64,000 bases of DNA, from contig CAVWUA010000016.1 in assembly GCA_963758025.1 (NCBI GenBank), positions 124,001-188,000 of the forward strand, written 5' to 3'. The notes below the pieces were generated by a model that was given only the letters and a program-made list of their open reading frames with translations, was not told where the DNA came from and did no database searches. Source of the stretch: CAVWUA01 sp963758025 (GTDB lineage Bacteria; Planctomycetota; Planctomycetia; Isosphaerales; Isosphaeraceae). A program made the translations under genes and the position numbers. Below, piece by piece: positions 29,367 to 40,904 of this stretch (its first letter is position 1; each line of letters begins with the position of its first letter).

Positions 29367-31021
29367 TCACGTCGGAAAGAGCCGGTCGAGAAACGTCGTC
29401 AGGGTGTCAACCTCTCCCGAGCCGCCTCGCAGGGCGAGGTAGCCATCGGGACGCACCAGGACATATCCCGGCGCTTTTCCGACGTAACAGTCGTGGACCG
29501 CGTGTGAGCGATCGAGCCAGCACGTCGTCTCCGGCGGCGCATCGAGCGGGTGAGTCGTGATGACATGAACGGCGACCTGTGTGCCGTGTCGTTCGTGAAC
29601 GTTCTGACCCATCGCGTGGAGCGGCGCAGGGCCTCCGGTTCCGCGGCGTGCCCGGAGAACAGAAGCAGGATGTGGCGCGGGTCGCGGAAGATTTCAAAGA
29701 GACGAACATCTGAGGATGCATCGTTCAGAGGGTGGACGGTGGCATCGGGGGCACGGTCGCCGGGTTGGGGCGTTGCGGGAGCCCATCCCAGACGGGAGGT
29801 CCAACCGGCGGCGGGTGGGGCCGATGATCGGGCTGTCGCGGTAGGTGATGCCCAGCTCGGTGATGAACCGCCGCGCCCGGCGCTGGAACCATTCGCGATT
29901 GACGATCAAGGGGGCGAGGTGGCGTCGCGCCCAGGCGGAGAGCGGCCCGCGCGCGATCACGCCGCGGAAGAGGCGGTCGGTCGAGCGGAGGACGGACTCC
30001 GCGACCGGGTGGCGCTCGGCCTGGTAGCTGTCGAGCAGGTCCGGCCGCGAGGCGCCGGCGACGACCAGGGCGAGCTTCCACGCGAGGTTCTGGGCGTCCT
30101 GAATCCCCGTGTTCATCCCCTGACCGCCGGCCGGGCTGTGGATGTGCGCGGCATCGCCGGCCAGGAAGACGCGGCCGTTGCGCAGGCGGGGGACCATCCG
30201 CCGCTGGAGGTGGAACTCGGCCAGCCAGACCGGGTCGCGGAGCGTCGCCTTCACCGGGGCCAGCCGATCCATCAACTCCTGGAATTCCTCCAGGGTCGGG
30301 TCCCCGCGCGATTCGTCGCGGCTCTCGGATCGCATCGAGATCACCCGATAACGCGATTCGCCCGGCATCGAGATCACCGCGAGGAAACCCGATTCCGACG
30401 GGAACCCGTACGCTTCGGACGGGTCGAGCGGCCAGTCGATGCCGACGTCGCCGAGGATGAATTCTTCAGGATATGCCGCCCCCTCAAACGGCACGCCCAG
30501 GCCGTGCCGGACCGCGCTGTGCGCGCCGTCGCAGCCGACGAGCCAGCCGGCGCGGAGCGATTCCTCACGGCCGTCGGCGTGCCGCAAGGTGGCCGAGACG
30601 CCATCGTCGTCCTGCGCGAAGTGGGTCAACTCCACCCGGCGCTCGACGGGCTGGCCGAGCCGATCCAGCGCCGCGATCAGGAGCCGCTCGGTGTGGCTCT
30701 GCCGCGGATCAACGGATAAGGGTATGGTGTTCCAAGGGCGTCCATGCCCTCGATGCGCATGCGAATCAGGCGACGGCCGCCAGCGATCACGTTCAAGACA
30801 CGGAGTGGTTGCGCGCCGTCCGAGGCCCCGGCGGCGAGCGCGCCGTCCATCTGGTCGAAGACTTCCATCGTTCGCGGTTGAATGACCAGGGCGCGGGATT
30901 CGGCGGCCGGCTCGGCGTTGCGCTCGACGATCCGGCAGCGCACGTCGCGGCGGGCCAGCTCGGCCGCCATCGTCAGGCCCGTCGGACCGGCGCCGACGAT
31001 CAGGACATCCAGTTCAGACAT
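29367..31021 (-). CDS. FAD-dependent aromatic-ring monooxygenase, PheA/TfdB type (several frame breaks)
   Basis: About 550 residues across the breaks. The N-terminus has the Rossmann FAD motif DVLIVGAGPTGLTMAAELAR, then GWLVGCDGAHSAVRHGLG (DG motif). The second FAD motif is GRVFLAGDAAHIHSPAGGQG followed by MNTGIQDAQNLAWKL. A thioredoxin-like C-terminal domain ends HDCYVGKAPGYVLVRPDGYL. This layout matches group A flavoprotein hydroxylases acting on phenols or polyketide-like aromatics with NAD(P)H and O2. The frame changes near 30690, 29765 and 29620. Conservation is high on both sides, so error is likelier than loss. The substrate is unknown and no catabolic neighbours are present. Confidence 0.75.
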
Positions 31022-31034
31022 GCCAATTCCCTAT

Positions 31035-32578
31035 CTATGATGACGCGCTCGCCTCGTCCGCCTCGGCGCGGGGTAGAGTGATGAGGAATGTGGTCCCTTC
31101 CCCTTCGTGGCTCTGGACGTCGATCCGCCCGCCCTGGGCGTGGACCGACTCGCGGACGATCGACAGGCCGCGCCCGCGTCCGGGGCCTTTTGTGGAGTAG
31201 CCGACCTCGAAGATCCGGGGCAGGGCGGATTGCGGGATGCCGGGGCCGTTGTCAGTCAGGGTAATCACGACGGATGGCCCCTCGCCGCGGACGGTCAGGG
31301 TGATTCTCGGCGAGATCCCCGCGTCCGAGGTGGCCTCGACGGCGTTCTTCAGAAGATTCACGAGGGCGTGGACCAGCAAGCGGCGATCGGCCAGGGCGAA
31401 CAGGTGGGTGGCGTCGCCTCCGGGCGGATCACCTCGGTGGCGGCGGCCTCCAGACGCGGGTTGAGCAGGGCGAGGGCGTCGTCGAGGCATTCGGAGACGG
31501 CCACCGGGCGGGTCGTCACCGGCAGGGCGGACTGCTTCAGGTAGCCGTCCAGCTCGCGGACGGTCAGGGCGATGTAGTCGGAACAGACGGCGACCTGCCG
31601 GCAGACGTCGCGGGCGATCGACACGCCGCCGAACAGCTCGATCGACGGGTCGATGCCCCGGTCGGCGTACTCGCGGCGGAGCGCCTTCTGGAACCGCTCG
31701 GCCTGCGACGGGTCCAGCCCCGCGCGGCGGGCGGCGGCGGAGAGGGCCTCGGCATCCTCGGCGATGAACCGCTCCAGCAGGTCGAGGTGGTCGGACAGGT
31801 TGTGCCCCTCGTTCGACAGGACGAAGGCGACGTTGCCCAGCTCGTGACAGGTCCGATCCGCCAGGTCGAGCGTCGCGGCCTGGGCGGATTCCCGCGCCGC
31901 GCGGTCGCGGAGCACGCGGGCTTGCAGGGCCATCGCCCCGAGACACAGCAAGGGATAACCCGACAGGCCGAGCAGGGCCAGGAGCAACCGCCGGTACGAG
32001 TCCTCCAGGCGTCGGCCGGCGCGTTCGATCTCGGGGGCGACGCGGTAGCGGACGGCCAGGTCCACCGGCGTCTCCTGACGGCGGCCCGTCAGCACGGCCA
32101 CGCGGTCGGTTAGGTCGGAGGGGCTGGGGGGCTTCGGTGGGTTGGGTCGCCACGACGCCAGCACCGGGCCGGTCCTTGGGCCGAGATCCATCGCGACGAT
32201 CTCGATCAAGGGGGAGCGGCGGACGGGCAGGTCCAGCTCGCTCCCCAGGCGGTCGAGCGCCTCGCTCAGCTCGGCCTGCCGTTCCGCCCGGGCGGACTCC
32301 GGCGCGCGCCGCCAGGCGTCGGCGTAGTCCACCAGGGTCCAGCCGAGATAGTGCACGGGCATCGTCCGCACCCACTCGCCGATGATCGGCCGCAACGCCT
32401 CGCGCCCGGTCTTGCGGAGGCGGTCATACTCGCGCGCGAGGATCACCAACCCGAACGCCAGCGCCACCATCGAGAACAGCCCGACCAGCAAGCCGGGCGT
32501 CCCCACGATCGCGTGCAGGCGGCCCAGCGGCGAGTCCGCCAGGCGGCGGAGGCGAGGTCGGAATCCGTTCCAGGGCAT
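31035..32578 (-). CDS. Membrane sensor histidine kinase (one frame break)
   Basis: About 514 residues, starting at ATG 32578. A membrane helix (GLLVGLFSMVALAFGLVIL) is followed by an extracytoplasmic loop of about 140 residues, and a second helix (LLALLGLSGYPLLCLGAMAL) leads into a dimerisation domain. The likely phospho-accepting His is in LADRTCHELGNVAFVLSNEG. The ATPase domain has LVNLLKNAVEAT (N box), LTDNGPGIP (G1), YSTKGPGRGRGLS (G2) and a terminal FLITLP strand. One frame change near 31408 falls just before the N box. No response regulator is adjacent. The next gene upstream encodes a periplasmic-binding-like membrane protein that could act as a sensor partner. Confidence 0.75.
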
Positions 32579-32642
32579 GGCGGAGGCTCCCGCGCGGGTG
32601 TGGGAAGCGGGCATCATTGTTTGGAGAATTAATAGGAAATTA

Positions 32643-32722
32643 CTCGTTCCCGTGTTCCGCGTCGGAAACGACGGACGCAGAGCGTCCCAGAACGGCATTC
32701 TCCCGCAGAGCGTGGGAACGAG
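32643..32722. repeat. REP-like palindromic repeat
   Basis: CTCGTTCCC at 32643-32651 is complementary to GGGAACGAG at 32714-32722. The internal palindrome GACGC-AGA-GCGTC is at 32674-32686. The phrase built from gttcccgtgttccgcg and gcagagcgtgggaacg resembles an intergenic repeat common in planctomycetes. It lies in the gap between the histidine kinase and the next minus-strand gene. Confidence 0.5.
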
Positions 32723-32790
32723 GGAACATCACTCGTCACCGCGTAACGGTTGCTACCTTCGGTCATATAATCATCATCCGTCAGCCACCC

Positions 32791-34169
32791 TTAATGCCGC
32801 GCCAGAACCTCAACCGGGGGGATGAGCACGGGGCCGGACCAGGAGGCGTCGGGATTGCGGGCGAAGGCGGAGACGTCGTTGCGGTCGGGACGGAGCATCA
32901 GGACGTGACCGAGGTCCTCGCCTTGACGCTCGCCGCCGGGGTCGAACGCCAGCGAGCGGCCGATGGCTGACGGGTGGCGGGCGGAAAGCCGGAGCTTGTC
33001 CAGCGTCGCGCGCAGGGTCTGAGGGCCATCCGTGCGGTCCAGCGCCAGGGCGAGCGCCGAGACGATCTCGGCGGGAACCTGACCGTCCTGCACGATCCCC
33101 TGGCCGTTCGGTTCGGGGAGCGACTCCGACGACACGCACCAGACCGAGAGCCCGCCCCCCGTCGCGGCGAAGTCTCGCAAGGTGTTCATGCCGATGCCGT
33201 CGCCACAGACGACCCGCAGCGGGGTGTCCTCGGCGGTCATTCCGGCCGGGGCCGAGGCCCGCAATGCCGCGAGCATCCGGCGCGTCGGTTCCCCCTGCAA
33301 CGGCAGGACAACCCACGTTGGCCGCCGATGCGTCGGGCCTTCACCCTGGGCGGTCTTCCAGACCTCCTCGGCCCAGCGATGCTCGGGCAGGCCCGGCGAC
33401 TCGGCCAGGCCCGGCGACAGGATCGCGTCGGGCTGCTCGACGATCTCCGCCCTGGGGGCGACCCGGCCGATCGCGCGGCGGAAGCAGGCGGCCAGGTCCA
33501 CCGAGTAGGGGTCCGACGGATCGACCACGAGCACCACCCGCTTGGGCAAGGATCGCGGGTCGCGCTCGGCCAGGCAGCGGACGATCAGGTCGGCCTGGCG
33601 CTGGTTGTTCGGGCAGAAGCGGAACGTCCGGCCGGGGTAGAGGTCGAGCAGGGGGGGGAGGTCCCCCCCCGGCCCGCGCTGATCGGCCTGCACGGCCGTT
33701 GCCCAGGGAACGAGCAAGACCGGCCCGCCGTCGTCGCGGTCGGCGGTGGCCGCGCGAAGGGCCTCGGCCAGGTCCTCGGTCAACGCGGTGTTGATCGAGC
33801 CGATGAGCGCGACGGGGGTCTGGTCGCGGTCCAGCAGGCGGTGGACCGCGTCGCGCGTCTCGACCGAGCCTTGCGCCCGTTCCCAGAAGAAGCGGATCGG
33901 CCGCCCGCGCTGGGGGTCTCGACGGTGATCGCGTCGGTCTCATCGCGCACGACATGGACCAGGCCCTGACGGTCGCACGTCCAGATTCCCTTGCGGAAGT
34001 CGTGCCAGTTGGCCCGATCCGGCAGCACAACCGCCACGTCCGCCGCGCCCGACGGGCCGACCCAGCCGGTCCCCTCGATGTCGAGCGACAGGGTGTACGC
34101 CATCAAGGCCGCCAGCGCCAGGCCGCCGACCAGCAGTAACCCATTTCCAATCCGGCACCACATCGCCAT
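32791..34169 (-). CDS. Membrane-anchored protein resembling a type I periplasmic-binding fold (one frame break)
   Basis: About 459 residues, starting at ATG 34169. An N-terminal membrane helix (LLLVGGLALAALMAYTLSL) anchors a large extracytoplasmic region. Segments such as TPVALIGSINTALTEDLAEA, FRFCPNNQRQADLIVRCLAE and KRVVLVVDPSDPYSVDLAAC, with alternating strands and helices, resemble LivJ-type ligand-binding proteins. This is a fold-level impression, not an identification. One extra base near 33912 breaks the frame between ITVETP and RPIRFFWERAQG. It precedes the histidine kinase gene on the same strand, separated by about 210 bases that contain a REP-like repeat. A joint sensing role is an inference. 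Confidence 0.5.
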
Positions 34170-34558
34170 GCGCGCGGTCCTCTGAGCTGAAACGTACGTC
34201 AGGGGCGTTCTCCGTTTCCGGCACGACAGCGGCAGGCTCACCAAGGGGTAGGTCCAGCATCGCACAGAGCAGATCGGATGCCAAGAGGATTTGAGGAACG
34301 GGGCGTTGTGCCACAAGTCGTTTTGTGGTATTGATTTGCTGGTTATCGAGGCGATGCCGCAAGTGGGCGTGCGCGTGGAATTCCCCCCTGCGCCGAGAGG
34401 TCCGGCAGGGCCGGCTCGCCAGGAGTCTGGTGTTCGGGCCAGAATCCCTGTGTGCCCGTTCGCGCGGTAAATTCGCGAAGGGCTCACACAATCTTCATAA
34501 TTCGCTGGTAAACTGAGGCGGGGTTTTCGGAGGCTTCCTCTTTCACTTTTGGGCAACG
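34170..34558. other. Divergent intergenic region, no gene seen
   Basis: This 389-base region lies between the divergent starts at 34169 and 34559. No convincing open frame, repeat or hairpin was found. It must hold promoters for both flanking genes, but no strong -35/-10 pair is visible by eye, and the plus-strand gene has no clear ribosome-binding site. Confidence 0.4.
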
Positions 34559-35596
34559 ATGGAATCCGGGTTTCCGTTGCGACTGCGAGACAACCGACTG
34601 AAGTACCTCGGGCTGGCCCTTGTGCTCGCGCTGAGTGTCTGCGCCTTGGCGCGCGCGGAGGAGAAGGATAAGCAGCAGGCCCCCGGGACGCCCGCGCCGT
34701 TGCGGATTGAGGACCTGGCGCCTCCAGAGGAGTTCGTGGAGGCGGGCGGGATCAAGACGCACTTCGTCCAGAAAGGGACGTGTGGACCGGCGATCGTCCT
34801 GATCCACGGATTCGGCTCCAACACGACGACCTGGCGCGAAACGCTCGACGGCCTCGGCGATCGGTTCCGGGTCTATGCCCTCGACCTGAAGGGGTTCGGG
34901 CTGACCGAGAAGCCGAAGGACGGCCAGTACAATGCGCCCGCCTACACGCGGCATCTGCTCGCGTTTCTCGACGCGATGAAGCTCCAGCGGCCGATCCTGG
35001 TGGGGAACTCGATGGGAGGCGCGGTGGCCCTGCGCCTGGCCTTGCAGCACCCGGACCGGGTGTCCGGCCTGGTCCTGGTCGATGCGGCCTTGCCCCGGCT
35101 CAATGGTTGGGACCGACCCGGCGTGCAGGCCGCCTTGCTGGAAGGGGACGATCGGCGGGCGAAGGCGGACGATAACGCCTGGCTGTTCCGCGGCCTGAAG
35201 GTCAGCCCGCTCCTGTTGCGTGCCGCGTTCAGCCGTCGCATGGTCGAGCGCGGCCTGCGGACGAGCTTCCACGACGAGAGCCTCGTCACCCCCGAGATGA
35301 TCGACACGTATTACCGCTGCTTCCAGACCGAGGGGGCCATGGAGGCCCTGGCGGCCATGCTCGACCCGCCGCCCGATCGGGAAGATCTGCCCCCGATGGA
35401 TTCCTTGAACATTCCCGTCCTGGTCGTCTGGGGACGGCACGACCGGGTGATCCCGCTTTCCGTCGCGGACGTCTTCACGGACGAGATTCCGGGAGCCCGC
35501 AAAGTCATTTTCGAACAATCCGGCCACCTGCCCCAGGAGGAGGAGCCGGACGCCTTCCACGCGCTGATCGCCGAGTTCGCCGGGGGGATCGAGTGA
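34559..35596 (+). CDS. Exported alpha/beta-hydrolase
   Basis: This intact 345-residue protein has a signal peptide or anchor at residues 13-35 (LKYLGLALVLALSVCALARA). The hydrolase core has the oxyanion segment LIHGFGSNTTTW, the nucleophile elbow GNSMGG, an acid in VVWGRHDRVIP, and the catalytic His in EQSGHLPQEEEPD. All three catalytic positions are present. It most resembles the broad haloperoxidase/epoxide-hydrolase/esterase group, and the substrate is not predictable. It ends 60 bases before pstS on the same strand but is not an obvious member of that operon. Confidence 0.85.
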   Translation: MESGFPLRLRDNRLKYLGLALVLALSVCALARAEEKDKQQAPGTPAPLRIEDLAPPEEFVEAGGIKTHFVQKGTCGPAIVLIHGFGSNTTTWRETLDGLGDRFRVYALDLKGFGLTEKPKDGQYNAPAYTRHLLAFLDAMKLQRPILVGNSMGGAVALRLALQHPDRVSGLVLVDAALPRLNGWDRPGVQAALLEGDDRRAKADDNAWLFRGLKVSPLLLRAAFSRRMVERGLRTSFHDESLVTPEMIDTYYRCFQTEGAMEALAAMLDPPPDREDLPPMDSLNIPVLVVWGRHDRVIPLSVADVFTDEIPGARKVIFEQSGHLPQEEEPDAFHALIAEFAGGIE

Positions 35597-35656
35597 ATGG
35601 TCCCTGTGCGTCGCGGCGTCACGCCAACATCAAGCAGACTTGAAGGATCTCTCTCC

Positions 35657-36637
35657 ATGCGATTGCCCGTTCTCTGCGGAACTTTCGGCGCGGCCCTGGT
35701 CGCGGCGACCCTGGTCGGTTGCGGCGGCGGAAACAATGAGACGGCTGGCGGCGGGCCGACCGGCACGGTTGTCGTCGATGGGTCGAGCACCGTCTTTCCC
35801 ATCAGCAAGGCCGCGCAACTGGGTTACGCCAAGGTGCGCGGGCGGGATGTCAAGGTGCTCGTCGGCAACCACGGCACCGGCGGCGGCTTCGGCCGTTACC
35901 TGCAAGGGGAGGTGGACATCGTCGATGCCTCCCGCGAGGCCAAGCCGACCGAGGAGGAGCAGGCGAAGGAGAAGGGGTACGAGTGGACCCGCTTCCTCGT
36001 CGGCTACGACGGAATCACCGTCGTCACCAACCCGGCGAACACCTGGGCGAAGACGCTGACCGTCGAGCAGCTCAAGCGGACGTTCGAGCCGAACAGCACG
36101 GTCAAGACCTGGAAGGATCTCGACCCGTCCTGGCCCGACCGCCAGATCGTGATCTACGCCCCCGACAATGACTCGGGAACGTTCGAGTTCTTCACCGAGG
36201 CGATCATCGGCGAGAAGGAGCAGCGCAAGGACATTCAGGTCAGCCCCGACGACAACATCCTGGTCAAGGGGGTCTCCGGCGACGAGGGCGGGCCTGGGGT
36301 ACTTCGGCTACGCCTATTACGAGGAGAACAAGGAACGCCTCAACGCCGTGGCCGTGCGGAACGGCCCGGACGCCGAGCCGGTCCTGCCCAGCCCCGAGAC
36401 GATCCTCGAGCAGGAGTACACGCCGCTGTCCCGCCCGCTGTTCCTCTACGTCAAGAATGCGTCGATGGAGAAGCCGGCCACGGCCGACTTCCTGCGTTAC
36501 TACATCGAGCACATCGAGACGCTGGCCACCAGGGCCGGCTACGTCCCGCCGACGGCCGAGGACATCAGGCTGAGAACCTCAAGAAGCTCCCCGGCGGGAC
36601 GGACGCCCCGGCCGAGGCGGTGGCCGAGGTCCAATGA
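35657..36637 (+). CDS. pstS: Phosphate ABC transporter substrate-binding lipoprotein PstS (two frame breaks)
   Basis: About 325 residues. The lipoprotein signal LVAATLVGCGGG places it on the outer face of the membrane. PstS features are VVVDGSSTVFPIS (phosphate-binding Ser/Thr), GNHGTGGGFGRYLQGEVDIV and YAPDNDSGTFEFFTEAI, then LGYFGYAYYEENK after the first break. It binds inorganic phosphate and hands it to PstC/PstA. One extra G near 36290 and a lost base near 36567 break the frame. The gene heads the pstSCAB-phoB cluster. I see no clear Pho box in the 60 bases before it. Confidence 0.9.
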   Translation: MRLPVLCGTFGAALVAATLVGCGGGNNETAGGGPTGTVVVDGSSTVFPISKAAQLGYAKVRGRDVKVLVGNHGTGGGFGRYLQGEVDIVDASREAKPTEEEQAKEKGYEWTRFLVGYDGITVVTNPANTWAKTLTVEQLKRTFEPNSTVKTWKDLDPSWPDRQIVIYAPDNDSGTFEFFTEAIIGEKEQRKDIQVSPDDNILVKGVSGDEGGPGVLRLRLLRGEQGTPQRRGRAERPGRRAGPAQPRDDPRAGVHAAVPPAVPLRQECVDGEAGHGRLPALLHRAHRDAGHQGRLRPADGRGHQAENLKKLPGGTDAPAEAVAEVQ

Positions 36638-36723
36638 TCCAGGGTCGATCGCCGATGAGCAACGGGGGTCTGCTCGACGCCGACAGCCGCTGGTCATCGG
36701 TCTATCCCGGAGGATGTTTCCCC

Positions 36724-37679
36724 TTGAGCGCGAGTGCCGTGCCACGCCCCGAACGTGATCCCAAGCTCTGGGCGCCGCCGAGCTGGCTCCGGCGCCTGGA
36801 GGGGAGCGTTGTCGGGTTTCTGCTGCTGCTCTGCGCCATGGTGATCGGTCCTGACGACCCTCGGCATCGTGATCGTGCTGGGGACCGAGACCCTGCACTT
36901 CTTCCAGGTCTCGGGCATCGGCCTGCTGTCGATTCCTGCTCGGGCACGGACGATCCGATCCGCCGCCACTTCGGCATCCTGCCGCTGATCTGGGGGACGT
37001 TCGTGGTCGCCGTCGGGTCGTCCGTGATCGCCCTGCCGATCGGACTCCTGAGCGCGATCTTACCTGAGCGAGTACGCCCCGAGGCGGGTCCGCGCGGTGC
37101 TCAAGCCGACGCTGGAGCTGCTGGCCGGCATCCCGTCGATCGTCTATGGCTACCTGGCGCTCTTGCTGGTCACGCCGGTCCTGAAGGCGATGCTGGAGCC
37201 GCTGGGCCTGCAGGTCGAGCACGTTCAACGCCCTGAGCGCGAGCATCGTCGTGGGGATCATGATCATCCCGATGGTCTCGTCGCTGAGCGAGGACGTGCT
37301 CTCGGCGGTGCCTCGGGGCCTGCGCGAGGCGGCCTACGGGCTGGGGGCGACGAAGTTCGAGGTCTCCACGCGGGTCGTCCTGCCGGCGGGCCTCTCGGGC
37401 GTGGTCGCGTCGTTCATCCTGGCGATCAGCCGGGCGATCGGCGAGACGATGGCCGTCGTCCTGGCCGCCGGACGGCAACCCGACCCTGTCGCTCAACCCG
37501 CTGGTCTCGGTCGAGACGATGACCGCCTACATCGTCGCGGTGATCGGCGGCGAGGCGGCCGCCCGGCTCGGCCGAGAACGCTGTCGCTGTTCGCCGTCGG
37601 CATGGTGCTGTTCCTGCTCACGCTTGTCGCTGAACATCCTCTCGGGCTTCGTGCTGCGGCGCTACCGGGAGGTGTACCA

Positions 37680-37683
<4 letters not shown>
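36724..37683 (+). CDS. pstC: Phosphate ABC transporter permease PstC (about nine frame breaks)
   Basis: The start is TTG 36724, nine bases after GGAGGA. Pieced together, the protein of about 315 residues shows the PstC plan: cytoplasmic leader, first helix (VVGFLLLLCAMV), HFGILPLIWGTFVVAVGSSV, YLSEYAPRRVR, LAGIPSIVYGYLALL and the permease signature REAAYGLGATKFEV. The text ends LSGFVLRRYREVYQ. Extra single bases near 36847, 36932, 36942, 37060, 37220, 37470, 37563, 37580 and 37624 repeatedly shift the frame, yet removing each restores PstC sequence. The stop overlaps the pstA GTG start (GTGA). Confidence 0.8.
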
Positions 37684-38646
<963 letters not shown>

Positions 38647-38653
38647 GCCGTCC

Positions 38654-39505
38654 ATGAGCCTCCCCGAAGCCAAAACCATGTCCGAGATCCCGCCGCCACT
38701 GACCGAGGCGTCCCCCACGAAGCCCGACGTCGGTCCTCTCGGCGCAAGGCCTGTCGGTCTGGTACGGGGCCTCGCTGGCCCTGCGCGACGTCTCCATCGA
38801 CGATCCCCCGGAACCAGATCACCGCCCTGATCGGCCCGTCCGGCTGCGGCAAGAGCACCCTGCTGCGCTGCTTCAACCGGATGAACGACCTGATCGCCGG
38901 CTTCCGCATGGAGGGCGGACCTCAAGATCGACGACCGCGACCTGACGGCCCCCGATATCGACCCGGTCGCCCTCCGCCGCCGCGTCGGCATGGTCTTCCA
39001 GAAGCCGAACCCGTTCCCCAAGAGCATCTATCAGAACGTCGCCTGGGGCGCGCGGATCAACGGCTACAGGGGCGACATGGACGAGCTGGTCGAGCGCTCG
39101 CTCCGCCGGGCGGCCCTGTGGGACGAGGTCAAGAACAAGCTCCACCGCTCCGGCCTGGAACTCTCCGGCGGCCAGCAGCAGCGGCTCTGCATCGCCCGCA
39201 CGCTGGCGGTCGAGCCGGAAGTGATCCTGATGGACGAGCCGTGCTCGGCGCTCGACCCGATCTCCACGGCGAAGGTCGAGGACCTGATGGACGAGCTGAA
39301 GACCGACTACACGATCGTGATCGTCACCCACAACATGCAGCAGGCCCGCCGCGTCAGCGACATGACCGCCTGCCTGATGCTCGACGAGACCGCCGCCGAC
39401 GGCCACCGCACCGGCATCATCGCCGAGTTCAGCCCGACCGACCGGCTCTTCACCAACCCCAGGGATCCCCGCACGGAGGCTTACATCACGGGAAGGATTG
39501 GATGA
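38654..39505 (+). CDS. pstB: Phosphate ABC transporter ATPase PstB (three frame breaks)
   Basis: About 283 residues, starting at ATG 38654. ABC ATPase motifs are all present: Walker A GPSGCGKST, Q-loop VFQKPNPFP (the PNPFPKSIY wording is typical of PstB), signature LSGGQQQR, Walker B VILMDEPCSALDP and switch His IVTHNMQQARR. Extra single bases near 38732, 38802 and 38917 break the N-terminal third; from about 38990 the frame is clean. No phoU follows, unlike most pst operons. The next gene is phoB after a 155-base gap. Confidence 0.9.
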
Positions 39506-39660
39506 TTTATTGAATCAGTCATTTCCAGACGATCATCTGCGTCGGAACGACGTTGAATTCATTGTTAGTTCATCAATCATTCGCAGATTACTGGATTCTT
39601 ACTGGTGATAGCCTGATGTCCATGCCCTCCTCGGCAAGTCTCCTTACGGGTGCTCCTTCC

Positions 39661-40372
39661 ATGGCCAAGGCGAAGATCCTGATCATCGAAGACGAGCGAG
39701 CGCTGGTCGAGCCGCTGGTGTACAACCTGGAGCGCGAGGGGTTCGAGGTGATCGCGTCGCACGACGGGCTAGGATGGTCTGCGGCAGGCCCAGGTGAAGC
39801 TGCCGGACCTGATCGTGCTGGACCTGATGCTGCCGGTCAAGCCCGGGCTGGAAGTCTGCCGCGAGCTGCGTTCGGGCTCGCAGACGCGCGAGATCCCGAT
39901 CATCATGCTGACGGCCAAGGCCGAGGAGAGCGACCAGCTTGTCGGCTTCGCCATGGGGGCGGACGATTACGTCACCAAGCCCTACAGCATGAAGGTCCTG
40001 ATCGAGCGGATCAAGAAGGAGCTGCGCCGCCGGCAGTCGCGTGAGGACGCGCCGGACAGCGCCGTGATCGAGTGCCAGGGGGTCGTCATCGACCGGCATC
40101 GCCACCGCGCGTCGTTCCGCGAGGAGGAGATGCCGCTGACGCCGACGGAATTTCGGCTCCTGGAGGCCCTCGTGCGGCAGCCGGGCCGGGCCTTCAGCCG
40201 GCATGAACTGATGGACTCGGCCATCGGCGAGGACGCCGTGGTCCTGGAGCGGACCATCGACGTCCACGTCAAGAGCCTCCGCAAGAAGATGGGGGATGCC
40301 GCCGACCTTATCGAGACGGTACGCGGCGTGGGATATCGGTTCCGAGAGCCGACTCGCCTGATGAGCTCCTGA
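39661..40372 (+). CDS. phoB: Phosphate-regulon response regulator PhoB (one frame break)
   Basis: This OmpR/PhoB-type regulator has about 236 residues. The receiver has ILIIEDERALVEPL, the phospho-acceptor in LPDLIVLDLMLP, IIMLTAKAEE (Thr) and DDYVTKPYS (Lys). The winged-helix domain reads LTPTEFRLLEALVRQPGRAF and ends TIDVHVKSLRKKMGD, IETVRGVGYRF. One extra base near 39771 creates a CTAG and breaks the frame after SHDGL. ATG 39661 is the start best fitting homologues, though its ribosome-binding site is weak. Its likely kinase is the PhoR-like protein at 52711-54054. Confidence 0.9.
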
Positions 40373-40560
40373 GGGCGCGCCGCGTGCGTTTCCGCGCGTC
40401 TCCCCCGCGGCACCGGCGACAGCTCGGCCCGGACGACCGGGATGTGCCGCGGCGCGTCGATCCCCAGACGCACCTGCCCTCCTTCGAGCCGGACGACGGT
40501 CACGCAGATCTCGTCGCCGATGTACAGCTTCTCCATCAATTTCCGGGTCAAGACCAGCAT
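39982..40560 (-). CDS. csrA: CsrA carbon-storage regulator, with abnormal 3' read-through antisense to phoB
   Basis: The first 47 residues are classic CsrA: MLVLTRKLMEKLYIGDEICV, then VRLEGGQVRLGIDAPRHIPV followed by VRAEL. CsrA is a small dimeric RNA-binding protein that represses translation at GGA motifs. The start is certain: AAGGAG lies nine bases upstream of ATG 40560. Normal CsrA ends at 60-70 residues, but here no stop appears and the frame runs to 39982, 192 codons in all, overlapping the 3' half of phoB on the other strand. All three frames stay open through the expected end. The recognisable domain is 40420-40560, and the remainder is probably not CsrA-like protein. Confidence 0.75.
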   Translation of the reverse strand: MLVLTRKLMEKLYIGDEICVTVVRLEGGQVRLGIDAPRHIPVVRAELSPVPRGRRAETHAARPQELIRRVGSRNRYPTPRTVSIRSAASPIFLRRLLTWTSMVRSRTTASSPMAESISSCRLKARPGCRTRASRSRNSVGVSGISSSRNDARWRCRSMTTPWHSITALSGASSRDCRRRSSFLIRSIRTFML

Positions 40561-40904
40561 GGCTGACGCTCCTTGATCAGATCAATAGGTGGTCGCATCC
40601 TCGAAAGTCCGTCGCTGGCCCCGTCGTGGGATGCACCGGATTTGTGGATGCCGTTCTCTCTGACGCAATCCTAGTTCACGTACGGAATCCCGAAAATTGT
40701 TACGGTTGATGATTGCACGGAATCATCACATCCCGCGGAGGTTGCCGGGAACGAAGGGTCGATTTTCGGGGGCCGGATGGGAATAATAGACGGGTCCGTC
40801 CCCCGCGCGGGCTTCGCTGGCGCCGAGGGGCCGGACCTGGGGGTCGAACCGCGTTGACCATCGACCACCCGAGGACCCGCCCCGCTTTCGTTCGTGAGGC
40901 AACG
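40561..40904. other. Divergent intergenic region
   Basis: This region lies between the csrA start (minus) and the trxB start (plus). It contains the csrA ribosome-binding site near 40570-40575 and the trxB site GAGG just before 40905. No gene, hairpin with T-run or clear promoter pair was found in the rest. Confidence 0.4.
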
